In this document: positions 1 to 9,499 of the stretch, piece by piece | Layout of the letters: each line of letters starts with the position of its first letter | Numbering within the stretch: the stretch's first letter is position 1 | Source of the DNA: Amblyomma americanum | Taxonomy: Eukaryota; Arthropoda; Arachnida; Ixodida; Ixodidae | Length of the DNA stretch: 64,000 nt | Reading direction: 5' to 3' | NCBI RefSeq assembly: GCF_052857255.1 | Contig: NC_135500.1 | Span: 109,009,701-109,073,700, forward strand | Position numbers and translations under genes: made by a program | Notes under the pieces: generated by a model | What the model was told of the DNA's origin: nothing | The model's database searches: none | What the model saw: only the letters and a program-made list of their open reading frames with translations

Positions 1-285
1 CGCGCATGCGGGAAGGTGCACATCGACAAGAGCGCTTTGTCTGAGAAGTTACTTCCTCTCCTTCCGTGCGAGGCGGCCGAAATGTTGGCTCGCCTCTCAC
101 GGGAAGAGTGTGATGACTACGAGAAGGTAAATGGCGCACTGCTTAGAAAGTACCGGATTTCTGCTGAAGCCTTTAGGCAGCGATTCAGGCAGGCAAAGAA
201 AGGCGGAGAGTCGCATACTGACTTCGCGTACCGGCTTAAAGTCAACTTAAACGAGTGGCTCAAGACCGCTGAGGTGCACGGAATA
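1..285 (+). mobile_element. Ty3/Gypsy-type gag remnant (5' end cut by window)
   Basis: The first ~90 codons of the frame opening at 16 resemble the SCAN-like gag region of tick Ty3/Gypsy elements: LLRKYRISAEAFRQRFR followed by SHTDFAYRLKVNLNEWL. The similarity stops near position 285, where the same frame runs by chance into a non-LTR reverse transcriptase. No zinc knuckle or protease follows. I read it as the gag part of an LTR element broken by a LINE insertion; the exact junction is uncertain by some tens of bases. Family assignment is from memory of the motif. Confidence 0.5.
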
Positions 286-2598
286 TTGTTCAATGAATCT
301 CCTGCAGACCTGTTGGCTCTAATTAACCATTCTATTAAAGGTCCTTGGGTACCGCATGAGTGGCGTCTTGCTGAAATAGTTCCATTGCTTAAAAAGCAAG
401 GGGAGGGCTTAACTTTAGACAATATACGCCCTATTTCGTTAACATCGAACCTTGTGAAATTGGTGGAAAGGGTCCTTCTCAGCCGTGTCATGTCATTCAT
501 TTCAGAAATTGCTGGATTGAATCCATGCCAAATTGGTTTCAGGCCGGGTTGTTCAATTTGGTGTGCTCATACTAACCTTGAGAGTCGTATTAAATTAGCT
601 CGCAATATAGAAAAGTTTGCTGCGCTTGTCACCTTGGATGTCAGTAAAGCATACGACAGCGTGGAGCACTCGACTCTATTACTAAGATTACAGGAACTCA
701 ACTTCCCAAGCTATTTTGTAGCCTGGATATCTGTTTTTTTGGAAAATAGAGAATTTTACTGCTCCCAAAATGGTGTTTCCTCAAGGAGATTTCCACAGAC
801 AAGAGGTGTTCCGCAAGGATCAGTTCTCTCACCTGTTCTTTTTAACATTTTTCTAAGCTCAAGTCCATGCATTCAAAATGTGAAAACATATGTGTACGCC
901 GACGATATTGCATTTTTTGCATCAGCAAGTGACATTCACACTCTTTATCAAACCCTACAAAATTACCTCAATGTTCTTGACAACTGGCTAGGAAGAATTC
1001 ATCTGTCCCTTAATGTGAAGAAATGCGCATTGTTAGTATTTCCAGTTTCTGTTCCAGTAAATATCTGCCTGGTCTATAGAAATAACATAATACCTCAAGT
1101 TCAGACGGTGAAGTATCTCGGTGTAATATACGACCCTACTCTCTCCTGGCGGCCCCACATTGAGCAAGTTTCTGCAAAAGGAGTTCGGGCCATTGGCATC
1201 CTGCGCAGGCTTTGTAGTGCTAGATCAGGCATGAGAAGGCATACACTTCTGATGATTTATAAAATGTACGTCCGCCCAATTTTGGAGTTCGGGTGTGTTT
1301 TATTCTGAGGAGCTCCTGCCTATAAACTTCGCCCTCTTGTGCTTTTGGAGCGTGAGGCGTTGCGCCTTTGTCTGGGGCTTCCAAAATATGTCGCCACTGC
1401 TGTTCTGCACCTTGAGGCGCGAATGCCTTCGTTATCAGCTAGGTTTCGCCTTTTAACAGTTCAAACATTTTTAAAATTGTGCGACTCACCTATTCACGCT
1501 TCCAGTATAATATTTCTTAGTCAACCTTCCGTCTTTTTTAGTGCTGCCTGGTCTCGATTTCATACCCCGCAGATATGTTACGTGCAGTCCCTCCTTGATC
1601 GCATAAATATTCATTTCACAGATGTCCGCCAAATATTTAACAACTCCTCATCTGTCCAGATTGAATTCGATGATATTTTCCCATCGAATGCAAAGCTGCA
1701 GCCCTTCCCACTTCTTCAGGGTCTATTGCAGGACCACCTAAGGTCCTTTCCCTCTCATGTTCTTATTGCTACTGATGCCTCGCAGGATCGCGAAAAGGCA
1801 GGTGTGGGAATTTTTTCGCCTTCACTGGATTGGTCTTTTTCTCTCCGTCTTCCTGACTTCACTCCAATTTTTCTGGCTGAATTATTAGCAGTAATCTTAG
1901 CCTTACGAAAATTAGAATCTACAGTTTCCCAGGTCGTGGTTATGACAGACTCTCTGTCCATTTGCTCTTCGTTATCCTCACCCACTGACTCTCGGCCGTT
2001 ACGCCTCTTTAAGTTCCTGATTCCGCTCCATCTAAGTTCGGTAAGGTTGCTTTGGGTACCCGGTCACATGGGCTTTCACTTAAATGAGGTTGCAGATTCC
2101 TTAGCAAGAGCCTCTCTCAGCGGCCCAATTGTTGCTGTCCTGCCATCATGTGCATATACAGCGACGGTGAGGTTTCGCAGCTACACAATATTTCAGGAAT
2201 TTGCTGCCTCGGCTCTTACATCATCTCCCGAATATCAGCATCTTCTGCATCCTTGGAGTAGCAAAGACTGGCGCTCACGCAGACTAGAGGCCTCTTTGAC
2301 GCGCTTGCGTTGCCGGGTTCCCCTTCTAAATTTCTACCTTCACAGATCTGGCCTGGCAGCTTCCCCACTGTGCCCTTTTTGTGCCGAACCTGAGACAATA
2401 GATCACTTCCTGCTGTTCTGCCGCCGCTTTTCTCATTTTAGGAAGAGTATTTTGCAGATTCCATTTCATCAACTGGGCTTGCCTGTGTCTTCCGCGGTTG
2501 TTCTTTCCATTGGCGCTTCTTTGCTTGGACGAAGCGACAGGAGTGTGCGCTCTGCTGCGCAAAATTTTCTTCAAGAAACGCAGCGACTCCCATTCTAA
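286..2598 (+). pseudogene. LINE ORF2 (reverse transcriptase-RNase H), one in-frame stop
   Basis: Replication polyprotein of the LINE, which would copy its RNA at a nicked genomic target. Visible RT blocks in order: DNIRPISLTSNLVKLVERV, TLDVSKAYDSVEH (about 630-670), GVPQGSVLSPVLFNI (about 805-850) and the catalytic YADD box (about 895-906). RNase H follows with IATDASQ (about 1762), ELLAVILALRKL, VVVMTDSLS and LLWVPGHMGFHLNEVADSLA (about 2050-2105). A CPFC...HFLLFC zinc-knuckle-like end lies near 2370-2415. A TGA at 1306-1308 separates two open stretches that are otherwise in the same frame, so a single nonsense change is the only clear break in the surviving part. Endonuclease and ORF1 are absent. 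Long open stretches suggest a fairly young copy. Confidence 0.8.
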
Positions 2599-2850
2599 TT
2601 TCTTTTTCCCGCCCTCAATCAGTACGACATTGCAACATTACAGGCATTGTGTACTATTATGCACATTAAGCAATTGTCCCGTCTTTGATCTCCAAGTTAA
2701 CTGGACCCCTTTCCTTCCCTTTCCCAATCTCTTAGACTACATACTATTACCACTCCTTTTCCGGTCAAAACTTTCCTGTATCCAGTAAGTAACCGCCTGT
2801 GTCTTGGCCACTCCCCCGTAGTGGTTATGTGCCAGCAACGTCTGAGGCCT
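286..2850 (+). mobile_element. 5'-truncated non-LTR retrotransposon with RT, RNase H and C-terminal zinc knuckle
   Basis: The element enters within the reverse transcriptase and carries no endonuclease domain, so it is 5'-truncated. It runs through RNase H and a CCHC-like C-terminus to a stop at 2596-2598. The 3' UTR follows to about 2850 and includes a short segment (about 2797-2847, CACTCCCCC...TAGTGG) that recurs at 12.91 and 41.18 kb, so it is a repeat-family 3' end. A CTTC array follows directly and may have grown from the element's simple-repeat tail. RNase H in the same polyprotein fits the I/R1/LOA group of LINEs (established knowledge); I do not assign a clade. Confidence 0.75.
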
Positions 2851-3048
2851 TCCTTCCTTCCTTCCTTCCTTCCTTCCTTCCTTCCTTCCTTCCTTCCTTC
2901 CTTCCTTCCTTCCTTCCTTCCTTCCTTCCTTCCTTCCTTCCTTCCTTCCTTCCTTCCTTCCTTCCTTCCTTCCTTCCTTCCTTCCTTCCTTCCTTCCTTC
3001 CTTCCTTCCTTCCTTCCTTCCTTCCTTCCTTCCTTCCTTCCTTCCTTC
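2848..3048. repeat. (CTTC)n microsatellite, about 50 pure units
   Basis: About 200 bp of uninterrupted CCTT/CTTC tetranucleotide between the LINE 3' end and exon 1 of transporter copy A. No interruption was seen by eye, which suggests recent expansion or length uncertainty in the assembly. The strand is strictly polypurine/polypyrimidine and could form H-DNA-like structure (inference). Confidence 0.95.
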
Positions 3049-3131
3049 GTCCTTACCTGTTGTCTGCTGGTAGCAGCCGGAACCACGTGGATACTGACCC
3101 GTCCGCGCAGCCTGTCGCGGAGAGCGTGACT

Positions 3132-6100
3132 ATGGCCACCAATGCGTGGGGCTCCGTTACCGGTGCTAAGCAGCCGAATGTCGGAGGCCGACCTGGGAGG
3201 CGATACAGGAAGTGAGTGTTCCGCCCGCATCCCTTGTTATGATGAATTTTTTTTAGCCTTCTGCTGATGGACCTAGTCAGTTTCAACCCCTTCAACTTAA
3301 TGCATATTTTCATAGGTATGAGCGTGTAGTTTCTTGCGTACCGTTTACGGATTTTAAGCTTGACGGCGACCATCAGTCTCTCATTGAGACTGTTACTTCT
3401 CACTACACCGCTAGAAACGCTTGCTTCTAGTAAATATTGACATTCTTTAGTTGCTGTGGTATGGTGTTACATGTCCGGGGCAGACGCTACACGTAATCTA
3501 CTAACTCGAAACAAGCACGTTGCTTTATCTGCAAAAACATGTTGTATAGGGCAAGGCGCCGCAGCGCCTTGCCTTAATGGCCACGAGAATTCCTACAGCT
3601 GTGAGGCATAGTGTGAAGAAATATGATTCTGTATCTTTCTCGCAATATTTAGTGGGCTTTTCTGCTTGAAGTCCGTCTTTACTGTCACGCTTCTAGAAAA
3701 ATGTCATTATTGCTGTTTACACTCAGAAAGAAGAGGGAGAAGTCTCCAAAGCTAAAAAAGCGGCGCCGGCGTACCTCTTCGGGCTCGGAAAACTTGGCGT
3801 GCTCGATTATCACTGATTCCGCTACACTTGCACGTGACCCAACACAGTCGAGAAGACCCGAAGAAAGTTCATCTCAGGAAGCCTCCGCTGTCTCCTGGTA
3901 CAGCGTCATGCCGCTGCCTCCTATCCTCGAGAGCACGTCAGCATCCACCCCTCCGAGCCCGACAAGCCCAGCAGTGCGCTCAGTCTATGATAATGAAAGG
4001 GACGGCTGTGTCTGCGATGCACCGGAGACGAGCACAGCGGAGGCAGTCGAGACTGCCACGCCTACGCCACTGGTGTCCGAAGCCATGACGGTCTCCTCCG
4101 CAGGAGACAGAAGATCCGGGGAGAACGTCTACTCGAGCCCCACATAAAAGCGGAGCCAAAGTCGCGGTGGCTTGACCAACGTTACCTTCGGTGCCGACCC
4201 CTCGTCAACGCCTTCACCCGACCCTGCAGTGCTGGCTATACCGGGCGCCCTTGCCACTGGCACCGCAATTATGAAGTCACGCTCTGTACGGCTTAGAGCT
4301 ACCAGCATCGCGATTACCCACGAACCATCGACAGCCGAAACGAACATTGTATCCCGTGCCTTGTACAGGATAGGGCTGCTGGCTTGTGCCTTGCTTTCTC
4401 TGCCCATGCTCACGTTCCACTGGATGGCGATGCCGCTGCTTGCACCGTCGGTGGGCGACTGGTGCCGCACATCCGTGGAAGTGGGGAACGTGAGCGAGGC
4501 GCAGTGGAAGAGGACATTCATCTCGCTTGGCAACGACGGCCGCTACAGCAAGTGCACCGTCTGCAGCGTGGGTTCTGTGACGACAACAGAGAGCAACGGC
4601 GTCGGCGCTGCCGGCCGCCCAGTATCTGCGGCAACGGCGGTGACAACCCCGCGGCAAGAGGTACCGTGCAGTAGCTGGGAGTACGACCTTTCGCCAGGAG
4701 TGAAGACACTGACCAGCGAGTGGAACCTGGTGTGCGAGCGCCGCGGGCTTTTATTTCTCGCAGTCATATACAATAACATCGGAGGGCTGGTGGCGATGCC
4801 GCTCGTAGGACAGATGGCCGACCGGCTGGGTCGCTGGCAAGAGTTATAGATGCAACTCTCAATATGTGATCAGAATTACTTGATGCCCCAGCAGATTTCT
4901 ATGTGTGCAGACCTGTTTTCCCCGGCGCTGAAAGCAAGGCGATGGCCACTACAGCTTTGCACCGCTTGACGCGCAAGTTGAAGGCGTGTAAAACTCTATG
5001 CGGGAGCGACCGAGTGCCATGAAAGCATCGACGGAGAACTTAAATTCGCTACGGAACATGTTTTGAATTGGTTGCAACGCTTGATGAAAGTTCATATGCA
5101 GTGCTGGGCATGCTGCTATGTCCGGCGGGTAAGCATGTTATGACTTGATGTCGAATCCCAAACAGCCAGAAATGAAAGTAAATCATATGGCCTAATGAAA
5201 TAATGGTCTGCTTGGAGAATTGAATCGGAAAATCATGTAATAAGCAATCGCGTATTTGTCTTTCGGTGTGTGAGTGGCCGATAAAATATCGTGTTCTGCT
5301 TCGTCAGTGCGGATGAACTCCAGCGCACATTGACTAGGTGGGACGCTCTGCTGCTCGTGCTGCCCTGCGTCTTACTTGTGGCCACTGTGTAGGCACTGGT
5401 CACCTACACGGCCACAGTGTTTGTGCAGCTACTGCTCAGATGAACGGCTTACACTAATGAGGCATTGTTAAACAATAAATCTGAATCAATACCAACTCGC
5501 CCAAATCGCAGCCTTAATTAGCGTATGCCAGGAAGTGGAAGGTGCGCGTTATCTAACTACACGTAACCTGACATGCGAAAGGAGGCTAGGATGCGTCAAT
5601 ACGTCGAGATACGTGATATGTGAAAATATGTGAATCAAATGATTTCTCCACAGCTTAAGAACTAATGCACTGCATCTATAAAAATGTGAGAAAATCAGTA
5701 CAGCTATTCTGTAAGGTGTTAAAAGTATATTTTCATGTGACCCGAAGAGCTACGGCGCCCAGCTAAGAAAATAATCCTTTGTCTATGTAAGGAACAGAAA
5801 TGCAGTCCTCAAACGTAGTCTTTAACTCTAATATAGTTTTGGGTGTTCTGAGTGATTGCCATGCTCTTGCGTTTCTAAGGTGAGAAAACTGTTGGGACTT
5901 CGGCCCGAGCTCCTCATTAGGGCACTTGATTGCATCATATTGCTCAATAAGCACTCGCTTCCGTCACTTCCTGAAAAAATACCTAAACTGCCTCTTCTTC
6001 ACACCAAGAAAAACAAATTTACTCACGTTTGCAAATCAGGGATCAAGGAGCCCGATATGTAATGCGATGCGTGGTGTACTTCCGAGACCGAATATGCTCT

Positions 6101-6524
6101 GATTGGGGGTGTTGTTTCAGGGAACTGCTTTTCGATTCAGTCCTGGCCAACCTTGCACTGGTGTGCACGTACAGCCTCAAGCTCTACCCGACCGCAATGA
6201 GAGCTACTGGTCTGGGCACTGTCTATATCGTCGGTGGCGTATGCGCTGCAGCGACTCCCTTGCTCGAGATACGCCTGCAGCAGCCTCTGCTCGAGCTTTG
6301 CTCGGTTTCTGCTGACGGTGACATCACTGACTCTTGTCGCCCTCCTGCCAGAGACCAAGGTCACTCCACTGGTGGAGACCTCGTGTGATGTCGAAAGGGT
6401 GGTCTGGCGACCTAGCAACAGTGACGCGGATGAAATGTTTGTTGACGTTGATGTGAGAGCCGTTCATGCAGGTGCAGAGCTAAGTCGAATTTTAACATAT
6501 GGTATTCAAACACTTGATATGTAG
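3132..6524 (+). pseudogene. SLC22-like transporter copy A, pseudogene
   Basis: Remnant of a 12-TM organic ion transporter of the SLC22/MFS type. Exon 1 lies at about 3086-3211: the start used in B, D and E reads GTG here and the first ATG is 3132. Exon 2 (3727-4836) joins exon 1 in phase 2 and holds the basic N-terminus, TM1, the large extracellular loop and TM2 ending ADRLGRW. Lesions: TAA at 4145-4147; exon 2 donor is GC instead of GT (4837-4838); only about the last 65 bp of exon 3 survive (about 4910-4975); exon 4 is reduced to about 5308-5439 with TAG at 5390-5392 and its donor changed from GT to AT; exon 5 (6121-6524) has a 1-bp insertion near 6306. Most of exon 3 and the front of exon 4 (TM3 to about TM8) are missing. 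The exon 3, exon 4 and donor losses are shared with copy C. Homology with E makes the assignment firm; a functional transporter is excluded. Confidence 0.88.
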
Positions 6525-7865
6525 CGAGTCGTCTTGGCTTTTACATTGCCTCTAGAGTGACACATTTGGAAGCATCGCTCAAAGCACTGACAGGCGATAG
6601 CATTAAAAAAACACATCAACGGCTCGTATACAAACTAAATGTAGAGCAGTCCTGTTTGTAAACTGGTTCTAAAATTTCACTGCTGTGAAATATTTAGGCT
6701 CAGAGGAAAATGCCGTACGCGGGGAACCAGTACTTGCAAGGGCTATTAGTTACGGTGCGATAATAATAAAAAAACTTATCGTAGGCGCGAGAATAGCACT
6801 AACAGAATACACGTCGGTGCATCGTTTTTTACGCGTTATTGGTCGAGAGTACTATGCTCTGTTATGAAATATCACGAGCCGCTTTAAACAATGTTGGAAT
6901 CATTGGCATATTCTGGTTGGCTTTAGCGCCGGTCTAACGGTTCCGTGTTGAAGCTAGTATGCAAGCCGGCTTCGGCACATGTCTTAAAAACCGTGGAACA
7001 GTCATGAAAACCTTCATTAGCTGCGTTAGATAAGCAGCTAATTGCTATGAGAAGTGGAATGTTGGTGCCGGAACGGAGGCGTTTGCAGTCTCGCAAGCGT
7101 TTGCTTTTTCTACGTGGTATAGAAAAAAAATTTCTAGCAGACTCACAATTCAATTCTTAAGGCGCGTTTTTTTTTTGGGGGGGGGGGCAATAGAACGCTT
7201 AGTGTCCAAGGTGCCTGGTTCACCAATGATTTCGCCAGGAATGCCATAGGAAACGTATGGTGATATTTTTTCATTCAATAAATACACCTGTTTTGCGTAC
7301 TCTGAAGTTCGAAACCTGAATTTGTGAGTGCGATAGCGATTGTACGCCTGCAAAATTCGGTGCAAGAAATGATACAGCCCTCTTTACCATATTGTAATGC
7401 GGCAGTTTCATTGCGCGCGTAGCGGCTGAGTACTGTCTTGATCAAAATTAAGAGCCACTATATTCCAAGTTCCGTCCTCTGCTACCCTCCGAAGGGGCTT
7501 CACCTGACAGAGCACTACTGAAATCGGGATTGGTGCAATGGGTCCTTGTTGTCACCATAAGTTTTCTGTCAAGAGGCGCCCTCACGCGGAATGGTAAAGG
7601 TTGAAACTTGATGGGGATTCTCTTACAGTAGCAACAAATAAGAGCAATTTATTGTCGATGCGAAGGTGTCGTCGCTTTTCATCTAATGCCCGATTGAAGA
7701 GAGCGTGAACCAAAACAAACAAAAGCGCTGCCACAGCGCTGTTATGGCAGTCATGTGGTGGGAAGCACTGATAACACGAAAGTTTACCATCGCACGTCGC
7801 TTCAGCTTGTTTTACGGAATGTAAATGCGAAATTACGTAACAATACTATAATTATTCTTGTCATC
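6525..7865. other. 3' flank of copy A, no gene recognised
   Basis: AT-rich DNA with no convincing coding exon. It matches 34661-36000 closely and, more weakly, 53122-54500 behind copy E (for example the shared GAGGAAAATGCCGTACGC near 6703, 34842 and 53337). It is therefore part of the original duplication unit. A G-run at 7176-7186 and an A/T homopolymer nearby differ in length between blocks. Confidence 0.6.
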
Positions 7866-7869
7866 GCTA

Positions 7870-9130
7870 CAAAAGTGTTCATGTCTGCCAGCATGAGGCA
7901 GGATCATGCCCACTCTGTTATGTCAATTACATTGTAAACATTAGTACAAAGCCAGAATATATAATATACGCGGATGACACATTTCATTTCAAAACAATAA
8001 TCAGAGCCAGCTTGCAAATAACATAAATCAATCATTGGATAATTTAAGCGCTTGGAGCAAATTTAATTCACTGGAGATAAATGTAACCAGAACAAAAGCC
8101 GTGCTTTTTTCCACAAGGCAGTCTCCGATGCGTATCGTGCCTTCAAATAATAATCTAATTTTTGACGACGCTCCTATTGAAGTTGTTGATGAAATGAAAA
8201 CACTTGGTGTTTGTTTAAAAAAAATATGTCCTGCGATAGGCACATGAGTGAAATAATTTCACGTCTATGAAAAACAGTGGGTATATTAGTAAAACTCCAT
8301 TTCTTCCTACCGCCGAAAATTAAACTACATATCTATAACTAGTTATGGTTGTCTCAACTAAAGTGCTGTTTCCTTGTGTGGGGTACAACTACACAAACAA
8401 ATTTAAATCGAATATATGCAGTACAAAAAAAAAGGCTATTCGCCATAGAGCTAGAAAAGACTACTACACTCATACTGCACGGCTTTTTAAGAATTTTAAA
8501 GTGATTTCAGTACACTATCTCTACTCGTATAACTTAGTAGTTCGCTACAAACAGCACGTAACTACCTCTGAGTGTACAATACTTTCGATCGCCAATTTAA
8601 CAACACGTACACGAACATATCCTTCGCGTCCTGCTCATAACTGGACTGTACCTTTCGTACGAACGACGTTTGGCCAGCAAGTGCTTGCACATACTCTGCC
8701 CAATCTGCTTAACTATTTTCGCGAAAATAAAGTTAATATTGAAAATGTTAATAAGAAAACAATACATTCATTCTTTCTCTCGCAAATGTAATTTTCCTGG
8801 TTTCTTGCAGTGTGTTCCTTCTGTATTTTCGATTTTTTTGAGGGTTTGTTGCTATGTACAATTGCTGTTATTCGCTAATCATGTTTATCATTCATATTGT
8901 GCCTTTAAATTTAAAATAGACTGAACTATGCGTACAAAGAGCTACAATGTCTGTAAATGTACCGGGATGTACTGCCTAAATTGTAAGTGCACCAAATGTT
9001 ATTACCGACACCTCGCTGTTTTGCCATGTAATGGGGCCCGAGCGCCGTCAAGTGAATTAACGTTCACTTTTTGTCTCGGGTCCCTCATTTCTTCCTGAAA
9101 TGGAAATAAACTTCAAACTTCAAATTTCAA
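7870..9130 (+). mobile_element. Degenerate LINE 3' half (CR1/Jockey/L2-like)
   Basis: A broken reverse transcriptase tail is readable. An IIYADDT box lies near 7960-7980, then the post-RT region (SWSKFNSLEINVTRTKAVLFS-like, about 8035-8240), then a C-terminal stretch ending at the stop at 8789-8791 (FVRTTFGQQVLAHTLPNLLN). The 3' UTR ends in AATAAACTTCAAACTTCAAA near 9105-9128, a polyadenylation signal with a short tandem tail. Frameshifts and stops make it inactive. The same element is at 36020-37275. It is missing at the matching point behind copy E, so it inserted after A and E split and before the block duplication. Confidence 0.7.
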
Positions 9131-9209
9131 AACATACGTTTGTTAGTTGTCCGTCTGAGTCCAGTGTGTGTACACCTGCCTTGAAAAAGTGAATTTATTC
9201 ACTGATACT

Positions 9210-9480
9210 TCAATTGCCTCTGTTGGGGTATTACATGAGGGGTGGGTCGTTACAGCGTGACGGTGATTTTTTCAATCAATTCCTTGAAGTGTCCTATATT
9301 AGTAAGGTGAGCTGCGTTGGCAGTAAGGCGATTGCAGTCTTTGGTTGCCTGGGGAAAGAAAGCGTCAAGATGTTGCGCGGTATGTTCAGATGGTGGGAAA
9401 GCTGCTTTATCGTGAATAAGGTGGTCAGCAACGCGGCGACCAGATATTGCAACGAAACTGCGCGAAAACACGGGGCTACA
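9210..9480 (-). mobile_element. LINE C-terminal fragment, antisense
   Basis: On the minus strand a short stretch reads like the end of a LINE ORF2 (HLDAFFPQATKDCNRL then FKELIEKI), comparable to the FFPRTIxDWNxLP motif of CR1/Jockey-type elements. It recurs at 37358-37628 and, more diverged, at 54840-55060, so it predates all the duplications. The match is short and the family call is tentative. Confidence 0.45.
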
Positions 9481-9499
9481 GAAAGGAAGAACACAGACA

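Noticed and set aside
2697..3230. KEGR / LPSF repeat proteins
   Set aside because: Frame through the CTTC microsatellite, not a gene.
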